The position numbers and the translations under genes were made by a program. Below the pieces are notes generated by a model. It did not search any database and was not told where the DNA came from. It saw nothing but the letters and a program-made list of their open reading frames with translations. From Styela clava (lineage: Eukaryota > Chordata > Ascidiacea > Stolidobranchia > Styelidae): a stretch of 64,000 bases of DNA. The stretch covers positions 4,345,001 through 4,409,000 of the forward strand of contig NC_135254.1 of the NCBI RefSeq assembly GCF_964204865.1, given 5' to 3'. Below are positions 22,901-33,640 of this stretch, piece by piece. How positions within the stretch are numbered: position 1 is the first letter of the stretch; every line of letters starts with the position of its first letter.

Positions 22901-23123
22901 CAGTTGGTCTTTTCTTAAACACATATATATTCTTATATTTTGTCCAATTCATTGTATTGAGTCAGTTTGAAGATTTTTCATGTATTTCCGTGCTAAAATT
23001 ATATTTTAATCAACTTTTTTCAATTTTTATATGTACCTATAAGTGAACACTATTTGCGCGTAGAACCTATATTTAATGTGTAAAAATATTCTGGCTGAAA
23101 GTGCTGCTAGCTTCACAGTGGTG
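16935..23123. repeat. 6.2-kb inverted repeat (foldback) made of tandem ~372-bp units
   Basis: The outermost ~300 bp are unique inverted ends: CACCACTGTGAAGCTAGCAG at 16935 and its complement ending at 23123, continuing through TTCAGCCAGAATATTTTTAC and TCTACGCGCAAATAGT. Inside, about ten direct units run rightwards (core CCGCCAATAAAGGCAGCAC near 17225, 17598, 17970, 18357, 18729, 19100, 19471, 19838, 20207 and 20578), then about five reversed units (near 21321, 21691, 22064, 22435 and 22805). Orientation switches near 20830-20950. Unit hallmarks are CGACACATTCGGAGAAAAGC, AGCAGCACGTTTTGACTTGG and ACGCCCTCTTGTGGAT. No transposase is present. I see no target duplication next to the ends. The architecture resembles foldback-type elements with long, internally repetitive terminal repeats. 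ORFs inside are repeat artefacts. Confidence 0.85.
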
Positions 23124-24032
23124 TTTAAATATCACCTTTCAATGAAAAGTTTTGTAACTTTTTGCAGCTGGTGTAAAGAAAAGTTCTTGGATAACTAAGT
23201 TAGGTACCGGTACGGCAACGCCAGGTGAAGGCAGAATAACGTTAATAATAGATCACTTGACAATATGTTACAGCTTTAGAAGCCCGAAAATACCGCCACC
23301 ACTAGTGAAATACCATTTGAAGACCGTTAAAACGAGCAACGCACCACTCTATCGCCCTACACAAGCCTGGATGTTTGCAAAGTTTGTCTGAGCGACCAAA
23401 ATTAAAACAATAAAAGTCAAAGGTCGGGGAAAGGTCCATAGTTGCATGCATGCAGAGGTGGGCTAGATCTGCTTCACTCACCAAAAAGAAGTCAAAACTA
23501 ACCGAATTAAGGTCCAAATTATTTTAAATACTATTAATCAATAAAAGTACCGTTAGGTAAAATTAATTAAAGCAGTATGATACCGAGGTAGGAAAATCGG
23601 TTTCTAAAGTCACGAATCATAGGCAAGAAAATTCAATTGAGGTTGTTGATCACTGCGGTCAGTTCAAATTCATCACGGTTAATTCATCAATCATCAGTAA
23701 ATCTTATTGGAGGTGCATCAGGTTCAGGCACTATAAGACGACCCAATGGTAATAGATGGGTGGAATTTTAGACTAAACGATTATCGATTCCTCAAAATGG
23801 CATATCGATTCACAGGCCATATGACTAGTGACCATATAACTAGTTAATTATGCGTGTTTTCGTCTTTGACTGTTAACTCGGGAGAGGCTGTGTTAGCCAT
23901 ATGGTTAAGATGGCTCAGATTTTCTTTTCGTGTGTTTGCTGCTTTCTTTGAAGTTCAGTATACATGAAATATGCGCATAACTGGCCATATGATAAAGAGT
24001 CAGGTTTCATAATACCATTGTAGCACTTAAAA
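23124..24032. other. Intergenic, no gene recognised
   Basis: Contains a possible SINE family A fragment around 23885-23925 (GAGAGGCTGTG, CCATATGGTTAAG). The 71-codon minus-strand ORF at 23302-23517 has no recognisable domain. Confidence 0.3.
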
Positions 24033-24500
24033 ACTCATATTTTGTATCATCAGTAAGACTAAAGATAGGTCTTTTTACACCTAGGTGGCATCGTTCATTT
24101 TAGGTGTCCACATGGCGTGTGCGTTTATAGAAGGACACTATTCGACAAGCATTTGCAGGGAACCATGTCCGTGGTCATTCAAACAACGTCTAAATGTATA
24201 CATTTCAGATATTGCGTCACAGGTTGTTTTTAATGAGACATTACAAATGGGAATATTTATTTCTGAATTCAGAAATCCAATCTCTCACTATTTGAAGATG
24301 GATTTTAAAATTCTCGGTATCAATGTTTTAGAATTTTAAGGTATATTGGTGGAGCATAGAGTGTGAAAGTTTATGTTGGTTTATCTTAGTTGCAATAAGA
24401 TATTAAAATGAAATAGCGATTCTTTCAGGTTGCTCATCATGGTGGAAATGGCTTCTCAGACATGCTCGGGCCATATAAAGGCATGCTATATGACAGGTAT
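24033..24500 (+). repeat. Tandem segmental duplication, left copy
   Basis: This block matches 28305-28620 in order: AACTCATATTTTGTATCATCAG, GTGACATCGTTCATTTTAGG (one mismatch here), GGAGCATAGAGTGTGAAAGTTT and GTTGCTCATCATGGTG. The right copy lacks about 130 bp corresponding to 24140-24265. Both intron-like and exon-like parts are conserved, so it is a DNA-level duplication. Removing the hAT element leaves a unit of roughly 0.65 kb. Confidence 0.8.
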
Positions 24501-24548
24501 GGCAAACCACGCTTTGTGACCCACCGCGATTTTTCGGAGACCCACAAA
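24429..24548 (+). pseudogene. Candidate terminal exon split by hAT insertion (left part)
   Basis: After TTTCAG at 24428 an open frame runs VAHHGGNGFSDMLGPY, then GMLYDRYGKPRFVTHRDF, to THK in the target duplication. The frame resumes after the transposon at 28180-28206 as GTCEIQTY followed by TAA. Excision of the element and one target copy would leave a continuous 48-codon reading frame, which is unlikely by chance in this AT-rich DNA. With the element in place the frame reads four codons into it and stops. I do not recognise the protein. A GTATGG at 24496 could also act as a donor, so this may be an internal exon. A degraded copy (VAHHGENRFPGMFEPY) sits at 28556-28620. Confidence 0.45.
24541..24548 (+). 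repeat. hAT target-site duplication, left
   Basis: CCCACAAA, identical to 28172-28179; 8 bp is the size made by hAT transposases. Confidence 0.95.
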
Positions 24549-27500
24549 CAGTGTTCCCTCTAAGGTGTGCGCGTGTGCGCGCGCACACAGCTTTCAGAGG
24601 CCGCGCACACGCATAGATTTACTGCGCACAGACGTATTTCGATGTAATCTATCAATGTTCTCGGTTGGCAGGTTGAGAAAGTTTGTTATTGGATTCGCTA
24701 AAAGGATGCATTTCTTTGAAAGTTAAGATGGCATCATGTGCGAAGAAGGTACCAGCAGTAACTGTAGCGGCCATGATCATAAGCATTGACCGCTGTTATA
24801 GTAACTTAACTGGCAACGATATCATGGGGTCATTGAACCTTGACCATTTTGGCATTGGCGGGATCTCTTTCGGCGTGAGTCGCTTGGAGGTAGGACGTAT
24901 AAATTTGTATCCTATTCAATCGGAGGGGTTTTAGCATTATTAATTAGGCGTCGTTGAAATTTACATCATATAATTCTGTTTTTCCTATTTTGTATAGTTA
25001 TTATTGGTCCCTCCTGTGTAATAGCACTGTATTTTACCGGATTTTTGTTTGACAACTATTTCATCATTATTTGACTCATATTTCACCAACTTTTAACTCA
25101 GCAATAAACGTATTTGGACAATCATTTCGAGACTTTGAAAAAAAAACTCAGACAGAACCGCGTCATCAAAAATAAAGTGCCTGTACAACTATTTATTCCA
25201 GTCGCCCTAACGAGCACGTCGCCATCGTATGGTTCTGAGCCGTTATAGTAACATAATCAATAGCTGCCATAACCTAGCTGCTGTATCCATTGCATGTTTG
25301 TCCACTTATGCTGTAGTTGAAATAAGCTTAAGATAGCCTACTAACAGAACTGTTACTACTAATTGTATTGTTAAGTAGCCTGAGGTTGTAGGCTACATTG
25401 TAATCCGTTAATTTGTCCGTTACTCATTGAGCCATTTTTCAACCAGGTTAGTTTTATTAGGCTGTTAGTTACCGTGAACCCTGCAACAGAATAGGCTAGA
25501 AAAAACCAGCTTACGTTTAAAAGAAGCTAAGTAAACAGTTCTGAGCCTCGCTTAAGCTTTTTGGGAACTGATGCGATTGTGCTGTACTCTGCACATTGCA
25601 TTACTTTCAGCAAAATGTCAACTTTGATTAAAAAAACCTTTGAGATGTTTTTCTATTCATTCAATTGAATACTTAGATCAACGAAGCCAATAAAAAACTG
25701 TCATATCTGAATCATTTTCACAGAATATTACTTTTTGTTTCATGGCTCAACATACTGATAAAGTATTATCCTGTAGCTGTAAAGACTAACTTTTCTGCTC
25801 TGTATGTCAGCCGAACCAAAACGTAAAAGGACTGCTAACTCGTTCAAAAAAGATTGGTTGGATGAAGCAGTGATAACGGCAACTCCCACGGCTCATGATG
25901 ATCAATGTGTATATTTACGTGATGTATTTGTATATGATGAAAATGAAGGCATTATTACATGTCTTTATTGTCATGATGCCATGGTTTCTGGTGAATTTTC
26001 AAATGGCAAAAAGTGGTACAATAATGTATGGAAGCTTGACTTTTTAAAACGGCATTTAAAAAGTAAGACCCACCTATATGGTGTACAAAAGCTCAGAAAC
26101 AAGAACCCTTTATTACCAGCCCATGGAATATTAAAAATGCTAAGTGAAACCCCAGAGGAACGTAATCGGAAGCGTGCATGTAAGGAAGAGATTGTAATTC
26201 TTATTGACAACATTCTATTGGCAGTAAAGATGAACAGTTCTTTACTTTCTGTACAAGATATCAACGACCACATGGCTAAGTATGTTCGAATACCTGAAAG
26301 TTGGCGAAGCAAAAATTACGCTTTTGAATTTTTGGAATATATTGATGTAGTTATTAGCCAGGAAATAATGGAAGAAATAGCTTCTGCCGATTTTCACACT
26401 CTAACTGTAGATGAAAGTACAGATATATCCGTAAGCAAATGTCTGATTTTATATTTTAAATACAGAGTCTCTTTTGAATATAAAACTAGATTTGGTGGAA
26501 TCATACAACTAAAGTCGTGTGATGCTTCATCTATTGTCACTGCAATTGAAGAGTTTTACAAAAAATATAGACTTGAGCTGGATAAAATGGTTATGTTTAC
26601 ATCCGATGGTGCAGCAGTAATGCTAGGTAGAAGAAATGGTGTGGCGGCGAAGCTCAAAGAGCGTATACCACATTTAGTACAACAACACTGCGTTGCACAT
26701 CGGGAAGATTTGGGCATAGCTGATACATGGAAAGAAGTGAAGCTATTGCAAGATATCGAAACGTTAATGCGAACTATTTATTCCATGTTTTCTCGTTCTA
26801 CAATCAACCGCTGTAAATTTCAAGATATTGCTGCAGCTTGTGAAAACGAAGCGATTGCTTTTAAACCACTTAATGAAGTTCGATGGTTGTCACGTCACTT
26901 TGCTCTGCAGGCCATCATTAAAAACTATGATAGCTTGATTGCATATTTTGAAGAGATGAAATCTAATGACCCAATTTCTAAATATTGTTTTAAAAAATTA
27001 AAAAATAATGGAGTTCGTATAGCTTTGGAAGTTTTAAATGCGGTTTTTGAGCAACTAGCTGCTTTGTGTAAAATTTTCCAAAGACAAGGATTGACACCGA
27101 TTGATGCACAGAATTTTGCACATGCAAAAATAAATAAACTACGGCAGAAGTATCTTGGTGACACAACATTTTGGGGTGAAAGAGTGGATAATTTGTTAGC
27201 TAGAATATCGGAAGAAGAAATTGCCACTTTTGACTCTGAAGGACTGCTGGATTTTATAAGGCTTTTATGTGATCATCTGATAGAAAGATTCCCAGAAGGA
27301 GAGGTACAAGACTGGGTAGCTTTTGATTGTGCTGCATTGAAATCCCCTTGCTATACTTTTGGTATCACCGAAATTAAAGCTCTGTGTTCTAAATATGAGT
27401 TTGTTTTGCCAGAACGAAGTATAATTATTGATCAATAAACAGATTTTAAATACGCAATAGCTGAAAAAATTAAGGCTGGAGTTGTTAGCACTTTTGCTGA

Positions 27501-28171
27501 TTTGATAAACTTTATGTTTCAGCATGAACAGTTTAGAGAATTGGCCAAGCTTGTAGATATCGGTGGGAATTTTCTTGCATCCAGCGTTGAATGTGAGCGC
27601 GGGTTTAGTTTGATGAATTCCATCAAAACCAAGCTAAGGAACAGACTGGGAGAAAGGCATTTGGACATGATAATGAGGATCAAGTCTTATCAGCGAGATG
27701 GATGTGTTATAGACAAGGTGAGGGTTTATGAAGAATGGGTCAGCAATAAGGATAGACGTGAGAAAGTTGGTCAATGAAAGTAAAGAAATACTGTAAAACA
27801 TAGGTCCTCGACTCTTTATAGCATATTGTCCCCTGACACGAGATAGAGCTAACGTTTCTTTTTGAAAAACATTGCTCCAATTGTTTCGTTTTCTTTTGTT
27901 CTTTTTTCACTCTTTATTTGAATTCAAATAAAACCATCTTTTACAATCAATTTCATTTGTTATTTTTCATGTATGATAACATATAGCCTTCACTAAAGCA
28001 TTTACAATTTATTGAAAAACTTATTAAGCTTAATAAGCCCACTTATTATCCGGTTAAAGCGCCAAAATTTCTTCATTGTTTTTTTTGCACAAATATTAGT
28101 CATTTCCAAAAAAGTGCGCACACACCAAAATTTCTGCGCACACATACTACAAAAAATTAGAGGGAACATTG
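24549..28171 (+). mobile_element. Near-intact autonomous hAT transposon (3623 bp)
   Basis: The ends are CAGTGTTCCCTCTAA on the left and TTAGAGGGAACATTG on the right, 14 of 15 bases inverted. Exact 8-bp duplications (CCCACAAA) flank it. Subterminal GTGCGCGCGCACAC and GTGCGCACACA motifs occur at both ends. Inside is one transposase gene (25804-27777) and a possible polyadenylation signal near 27927. The perfect target duplication points to a fairly recent insertion. A 248-bp internally deleted derivative lies at 53913-54160. Confidence 0.95.
25804..27777 (+). pseudogene. hAT transposase, one in-frame stop
   Basis: One reading frame of 657 codons is interrupted only by TAA at 27436-27438 (codon 545). 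N-terminus: basic PKRKR (residues 5-9) as a possible nuclear signal. A BED-like zinc finger follows with C53, C56, H84 and H90. The RNase H-fold core shows TLTVDESTDIS (about residue 205, first Asp), VMFTSDGAAVMLGRRNG (second Asp) and QQHCVAHREDL, the C-x-x-H region of hAT enzymes. The C-terminal dimerisation segment, after the stop, has SSVECERGFSLMNSIKT and RNRLGERHLDMIMRI. Similar proteins include vertebrate domesticated hAT-type ZBED/C17orf113-like genes. The stop removes the dimerisation region, so the copy is probably inactive unless read through or the base is a sequencing error. Start chosen at the first ATG before the finger. Confidence 0.93.
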
Positions 28172-28179
28172 CCCACAAA
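28172..28179 (+). repeat. hAT target-site duplication, right
   Basis: CCCACAAA, identical to 24541-24548. Confidence 0.95.
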
Positions 28180-28206
28180 GGCACGTGTGAAATACAAACA
28201 TACTAA
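28180..28206 (+). pseudogene. Candidate terminal exon split by hAT insertion (right part)
   Basis: Continues the frame of 24429-24548: GTCEIQTY then TAA. See the left part. Confidence 0.4.
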
Positions 28207-28304
28207 CATAAGTGATAAAAATTAATAAAACCATTTATAATCAAATTTAACAATAAGTAAACTATTATAATCTAACGCCAGTTGGGTACGGACGCTAAAT
28301 TCAA

Positions 28305-28620
28305 ATTGAACTCATATTTTGTATCATCAGTGAGCTTAAAGATAGATCTTTCTATTCCTAGGTGACATCGTTCATTTTAGGTGTCCACATGCCGTGTGCG
28401 TTTATATAAAGAAATCCAATCTCTCAATATTTGAAGATGGGTTTCAAAATTCTCAGAACGGATGTCTAGAAATTGAAGTTATATTTATGGAGCATAGAGT
28501 GTGAAAGTTTGCGTTAGTTTATCTTAGTTTCGATAAGAAATATCGATTGTTTCAGGTTGCTCATCATGGTGAAAATCGCTTCCCAGGCATGTTTGAGCCA
28601 TATAAATGCATGCTATAGTA
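28305..28620 (+). repeat. Tandem segmental duplication, right copy
   Basis: Partner of 24033-24500, missing about 130 bp. The exon-like part has lost its downstream half and runs into a stop, so this copy is decayed. Confidence 0.8.
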
Positions 28621-28649
28621 TATGAGAACCAAAAAAAAATTGTTACTGC

Positions 28650-28841
28650 GAAAAGAAGGCTAAAAAAGTTGGAGTAGACCCAGAAGCAACTGTTGAAATG
28701 TGTTACAGTCTACTAGACAGATTTAACACTAAATCAAAAAAGAAAGGACCTGACAGGTCATTTCCGGATCTTCGGAACTCCATACTTGATGTAAACTCTA
28801 GTGTAGCAGAACATCAAAATGCTGTAATGGTCCGAGACAGG
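28650..28841 (+). CDS. Unassigned exon-like ORF
   Basis: Open frame reading KKVGVDPEATVEMCYSLL, DRFNTKSKKKGPDRSFPD, LRNSILDVNSSVAEHQ, NAVMVRDR, followed by a good donor (GACAG|GTAAAT). The composition looks like a real protein, but I do not recognise a family. A possible next exon begins after TTCTTCACAG at 28951. No acceptor is clear at its left edge, where the segmental duplication ends. Confidence 0.3.
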
Positions 28842-29587
28842 TAAATTGGTAATAAGATAAAACATTTTTGTTGGCTTAGGTAAATGTTTCTGTGAATTGC
28901 TGTAATCTTAATATAGTATAATTTTCAATGTCATTTTGATTTCTTCACAGGTACTCACTGTGCATTATGGATATCCCCAATTTCTTATTATTGAGTCGTT
29001 TGATATTGCACCTACAGAATGTGCGGACAAATAGAACCATAATGAATGTTATGTAGTGGTGTGACGATTGATGAAAGAGGAATTGCGATCCCACTCTCTC
29101 AAGGTTAACAAAAAAAATGTAACAATTCATGGAATTTTCCTTTTCGCTAGATTGAAAAGTTTCAGTTTTTTATATATATTTTGATATTCTAAATTATTTC
29201 TGTTTTAAAAAATTAAATTATTTATTTTCTTTATTGACATGTATTTTATCCAATACAATGTTGTCGGTTTTAGTTCTTTGTCAGAAAAGGAGAAATTTCG
29301 TGAATGTTGATTAATGTGCATAAAATACACATAAATATGCATAAAATGTTCATTTTTATAAATATATTTTCATTGTTAGCAGTCAGGCGTCTGCTTCGTA
29401 CTACTGATCACAAACATTCTTCGTAAAGTGCCATGGTAACTGCTTTTAGTTCATTTTTTTATTTGATAACCGACTTGAATAAAATTTAATGTCAGTAATC
29501 AGTTGTTTATTTTGACTGTTATAAAATTACAACTACTGTTCCAAGAAATGCTTCATTGAAGTATTTTCATACTTGTGCACTTGTAAT

Positions 29588-30650
29588 ATGAATGATATAT
29601 TTAAACTTTCGGAAGCTGAAGTTTCATCGCAGAACTGTGATGAGGAATTGATAAGCAATGACATTCTGGCAAACTCTTCCGGATTAGAAATTGAAACGTA
29701 AAATTTTATTCAACGTGGCAACCGCCCCTGTTAATTGGCGTATAGTTGTGATTTCGTAGCAATTTCATTAGGTAATAATTAGGAAAACAATCTCTAATAC
29801 AAAAGCTATGTGGTTGCTTATTAAGGCAGATGACAGTGATGTACCTGAAATCATAAGTACGACACATGCTGAGTGAAAAATCTGGTTAAAAGGCTTCATC
29901 TCCTTAAAACCTCATCTTTGGATCATGGATGGAGTATGTAATTTCATTTGCACTTGAATATATCGAAATGAAGAAAAATTTAATATTTTAATTTGCCCAT
30001 TTACGATCCAAGCAAATGTTATTTTTTTTTTACAAATTCCATCTTTCTTGCTGAATATAGATAAATCTACTATACTTCTTGACGACTGAAAAACAAATTT
30101 GAATTGTAACCAATTAAATGATAAGCATTTGTTCTCTCTTCAATATAGTCTCCATAGGTGTATATGATTTACTAAATTGAAATACATGAAAGAAGTCTAC
30201 ATAATAGACTCTAAACTAGAGTCTAGTCTCATTTTTGTTAAAAAAAAATATCTTGGAGAGAAATAGACCTGTTCCTTTCCGTCAATTGCTTTCAAAGATC
30301 TCTTATTTCTTTTGCAAAATTTTGGTAGATAAAATAGAGCTAATTAACAAAGTTGCTGTATTTGATGTGTGTTTGAGCTCTTTTGTGATTAAGGTTTTTG
30401 CTAAAAAAAATATCCAATGTGAAGTTGAAGGACTATGAAGTTGTTGTTGAAATATGGAACGTAAATAATGATTAATGAAAACCTTTGGTATTGCCAACTT
30501 CGCTTTTCATTCCCTTGATTATTTACTTGAAAGTAATTTGAAATCTTTTCTGTTAGGTGATCAACGTTACTGAGCGTATAGTATATTTAATCGATCCAGT
30601 TGGAAGCAACTTGAAAGAGAGTCAACATGCTGAAAGAAGTATTAGGTTAA
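29588..30650 (+). CDS. Unassigned exon-like ORFs, possible decayed Ulp1-like protease piece
   Basis: Three short exon-like stretches: an ATG frame at 29588-29699 (MNDIFKLSEAEVSSQNCDEE...) ending at a GTAAAA donor; 29895-29935 (LKGFISLKPHLWIMDG) before GTATGT; and 30558-30647 after TGTTAG (NVTERIVYLIDPVGSNLKES). The last resembles the VYYLDPLG strand of C48/Ulp1-type proteases often carried by transposons. No catalytic Cys or His motif follows in frame. The three pieces do not join into one convincing domain, so this is a weak call. Confidence 0.2.
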
Positions 30651-30979
30651 TTTCCCACAGATTTGATGACAGTAATTTAATATATGTCAATATCAACTGT
30701 GATTTTCATATTTCAAAGGAATTCTGCAGTTAAGCGAGAGTAGAGGAATTCGGGACACTACTTCAAAAAAAATATAACCTAACCAAACTGATGGTTCCAG
30801 CTGCAAGGTGTTTCTCATGAAGATGAGGTTGTAGGAAATTTTGAGCCATTTTCAATAGGCATATTATAATACTTCATGGTCCTGATGGCGTAATCGAGAT
30901 TAAAAGATATATGTCGATGCAGGTTGTAAATTGCTGAAAAAAATCTCGGAAATGTCTGGTTGGCCTATGTGTTATTGAA

Positions 30980-31090
30980 ATATGGGATTAGTCAGCCATT
31001 TACTAGTCTCAGATGCATGGACTCGACGGTGGAAGCCTAAACTGACTAGCCTTACGTGAACCTTATGTGTTTATTGGACGCGTAGTGGAC
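30980..31090 (-). repeat. SINE family A fragment
   Basis: TATGGGATTAGTCAGCCATTTACTAG, GATGCATGGACTCGACGGTGG and CTTACGTGAACC correspond to the minus-strand body of the family seen at 53286 and 58648. Confidence 0.6.
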
Positions 31091-31296
31091 CTAAGGATCG
31101 TTTTAATATTATGTTGTTAGTATTCATCATCATTATAAAATAGCTCTCTTGGTCTTATTCTATTCATATTTACTTCAATTTATTTTAGATATGAACGATG
31201 TGTGGCAATGCGACGCTTCGTGGAACTTGGGTTTGTTCTCACATTTATTTGTTAGTCTCTGAAGATTACATTATGAATTAATATTTTTCATTGTCA

Positions 31297-31500
31297 GTGG
31301 CGTATCCATAGTACGGCAGCCATGAGCTTGGTTTGGACAGGGGTGTGGGGAAGGGCCACAATTTTTATCATATTATGTTTCCATGAAATAATTTCAAATT
31401 AGAAATAACTGAAACTCGTATTTTTTCTTAATAATATCTCTTTCCAACAATAGTCTTCAGAAATTATCAGTCAACGATCAAAGAAGAGCATTTTTTAATG
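31297..31500 (-). mobile_element. Fragment of the CAGTGGCGTATC transposon family
   Basis: Begins CAGTGGCGTATCCATAG and continues ACGGCAGCCATGAG and TTTGGACAGGGG, matching the complement of the right end of the element at 14394-15541. No second end or duplication seen, so it is truncated. Confidence 0.55.
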
Positions 31501-31702
31501 ATCGTAGACCACTGGTTGTTATTGTACTGATTCCTTGACCCTTTAGTTCTGGTGTCTAAAACTCAATTACCCTAATGACCTCTAGTATTTTTATGTTGTT
31601 GGGAGTGTTAAGATAAATGTTTATGAACTACCAAAGCGATCCCAACTTGAGATAAACAATAAACGAGAATACAGCAGATAAGTTATCTCACAGAATTTAT
31701 AG

Positions 31703-32310
31703 TATGATCCCGGAGCAATTTGACACACTGCACAATGACACGAACATGTTTTCTGTTGAAGATTTCACCATGTCTGGTATGTAACAGCGCAGAATGACCA
31801 CCGTACATCTACAGTAATTTTGACATTCTAATGCCTGATATTATGCAGAATCGAACTGGCATGTTCCTTTATCAAATAATTTTTAATTTTCCTGAACCAG
31901 ACTCTAGCGTAGGTCAAAAATATGGTTAATATTTACTACTCTACGTTTTTTGGCCACAGCACCACCCACTCCTTCGGGTTGTTTTTCACATTCGCTCTGT
32001 CTTGTAACGCCTTTTTCACATAAACTTTTCTGTGGCTTTTTAGAAACTGGTGAAAACACAACGCCAACAGAGATTCAAATTGAGTGTTTGGAAATTCCAG
32101 AAATAGAAAATACGTTACACACGCACTGAAAATCAAGAAAGCATTCAAACAATGATACCTCCTCGGAGTTCATCAGTAAATATATGTAGCAGAAAACAGA
32201 AACCAAAAATTTATTCTCCACCTCTGTCATCAGCATATGCATCGTATGAAGCGTTCAGACACAGATCCAGAAAGCTTTCTTTTGGAAAGCCAGAAGATAC
32301 AGCATGATCT
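31703..32310 (+). CDS. Unassigned exon-like ORFs
   Basis: An ATG frame at 31703 (MIPEQFDTLHNDTNMFSVED) ends at GGTATGTAA, a good donor. Beyond TTTTTAG a frame reads TGENTTPTEIQIECLEI, then a one-base shift leads to ESIQTMIPPRSSSVNI, PPLSSAYASYEAFRH and KLSFGKPEDTA before TGA at about 32307. The Ser-rich tail looks coding, but the frameshift and lack of a domain mean this is either a decayed gene or a tail exon of an unknown one. Confidence 0.2.
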
Positions 32311-32948
32311 CAAGGTTGGGACGCCAGAGCTTCAGATACGGTATATAGAGGAAAAGCATTGTGCAAAGATCGCAGCTTACCACTTGGAATAAACACTGAT
32401 TTATTGACATCTGCGGCCTGAAATGACGGGAAAGATGGTGAAAACCAGTAATCTGAGACAGTTCTCGGCTATTGATCGCGATCAATTTAAATAAACAAAT
32501 ATGCAATATTTCCACAATTGACGGGGAGCCGCTAGAGACTACTAAAGCGTCATCGTATCAGCGGCTAACGCCTTTTTGCCCAGTTGAATACCAGGTTACG
32601 TTTAAAACAAACATCGAGAAAAAAAATAATAATATAGCATTATGACTGGCTGAATGAATTTAATATAGTAAACATAAATTAAATATAGTGAGAATCAACT
32701 AGGAAAAAGTGACAAATTAGTCAGAAAATGACCTAAGGGCTGGTGAATTACTGACATTTATGAGCATCAAGGAGTATATATTTACGATCAAGGTAATGTT
32801 TCAAAATGAAGTTTTTTTTAACGTTTGTTTGAATAAGGTATAATTCTAGAACGAATTGAATCTCATAAGTTCACACCCATGAATTTGATACCGTTTTCAA
32901 ATCGTATGGTTTGAGGAATAGCGAGTTATGTAATATGAGCTATTAGCA
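32311..32948. other. No recognised feature
   Basis: AT-rich sequence. The minus-strand 86-codon ORF at 32255-32515 overlaps the exon-like frame on the other strand and shows no domain. Confidence 0.3.
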
Positions 32949-33450
32949 CAGGGTTCATAACATTTTTTGGCTTGCGACCCCCTTTGGTGGTTTACACATA
33001 CCTCGCGACCCCACCTCACTTTCTATACTTATCAATAAAATAAGCTGCCAAGTGAATATTGTGTTATTTTATTTTTTCATTAAGCTGCAGTTTTACTCAA
33101 TGTGACGGCTGACATTGAAACCGCGTAGCCAACTGCGTAATTCGTGGTTGGATTTTTGACAAAGCTAATCTCAAATTATCCTCGACTTCCATTCGATTTC
33201 GGGCCTTTGTTTGCATATGAAGAAGAGCTGGAAAGCCGCTTTCGCCCAGGAAAGTTGTGACAAGTGGTACCGGTAGCAGAATTCGGAAAGCTAGTTCAGC
33301 CAGTTAGGATTCATACATGGACCACCAGAACTGGGCTAGTGATTTTCCACAAATTCTTCTGGACAACCATCGCACAGCCGTATGGAAGAATACAACACCG
33401 TGGGTCGAATCCATATCTTTACAAAGTGTGTTGAAACAGGCTTTGGTGCA
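32949..33450 (-). pseudogene. Decayed hAT transposase 3' part with one transposon end
   Basis: On the minus strand, from about 33450 to the stop at 33097: LCKDMDSTHGVVFFHTAVRW (the RWLSR motif region), a jump caused by internal deletion to KSLAQFWWSMYES, a stop, then LAELAFRILLPVP, TTFLGESGFPALLHMQTKAR and NRMEVEDNLRLALSKIQPRI. This is the C-terminal dimerisation region of ZBED5/FAM200-like hAT transposases. Downstream in that orientation the transposon end is present at 32949 (CAGGGTTCATAACATTTTTTGG with GCGACCCC motifs). The 5' half is missing and a target duplication was not found. Confidence 0.7.
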
Positions 33451-33640
33451 TTAGATTCGTATCTAAACAATGGCCACAATAAACCTCAAATTATAGTGCA
33501 CTCTCGACTCCCATTTTTCTGTTAAACTCCTGTTATACTGAGACGTGTATGTGGACGTTTTTACATTTATTATCAAACACAATGCATTGTTTATACATCA
33601 ATGCTTATCATCAATGTGAAAAATGGTGTTGTGTCTATGT

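Noticed and set aside
16935-23123. TAGCAGCACG in each sub-repeat, resembling the 5' end of miR-15/16
   Set aside because: Only ten bases match, there is no pre-miRNA-sized hairpin around it, and it is repeated with every 372-bp unit. Chance is the simplest explanation.
16935-23123. CRISPR-like regularly spaced repeats
   Set aside because: Units are ~372 bp with no unique spacers, arms are inverted, and the genome is eukaryotic.
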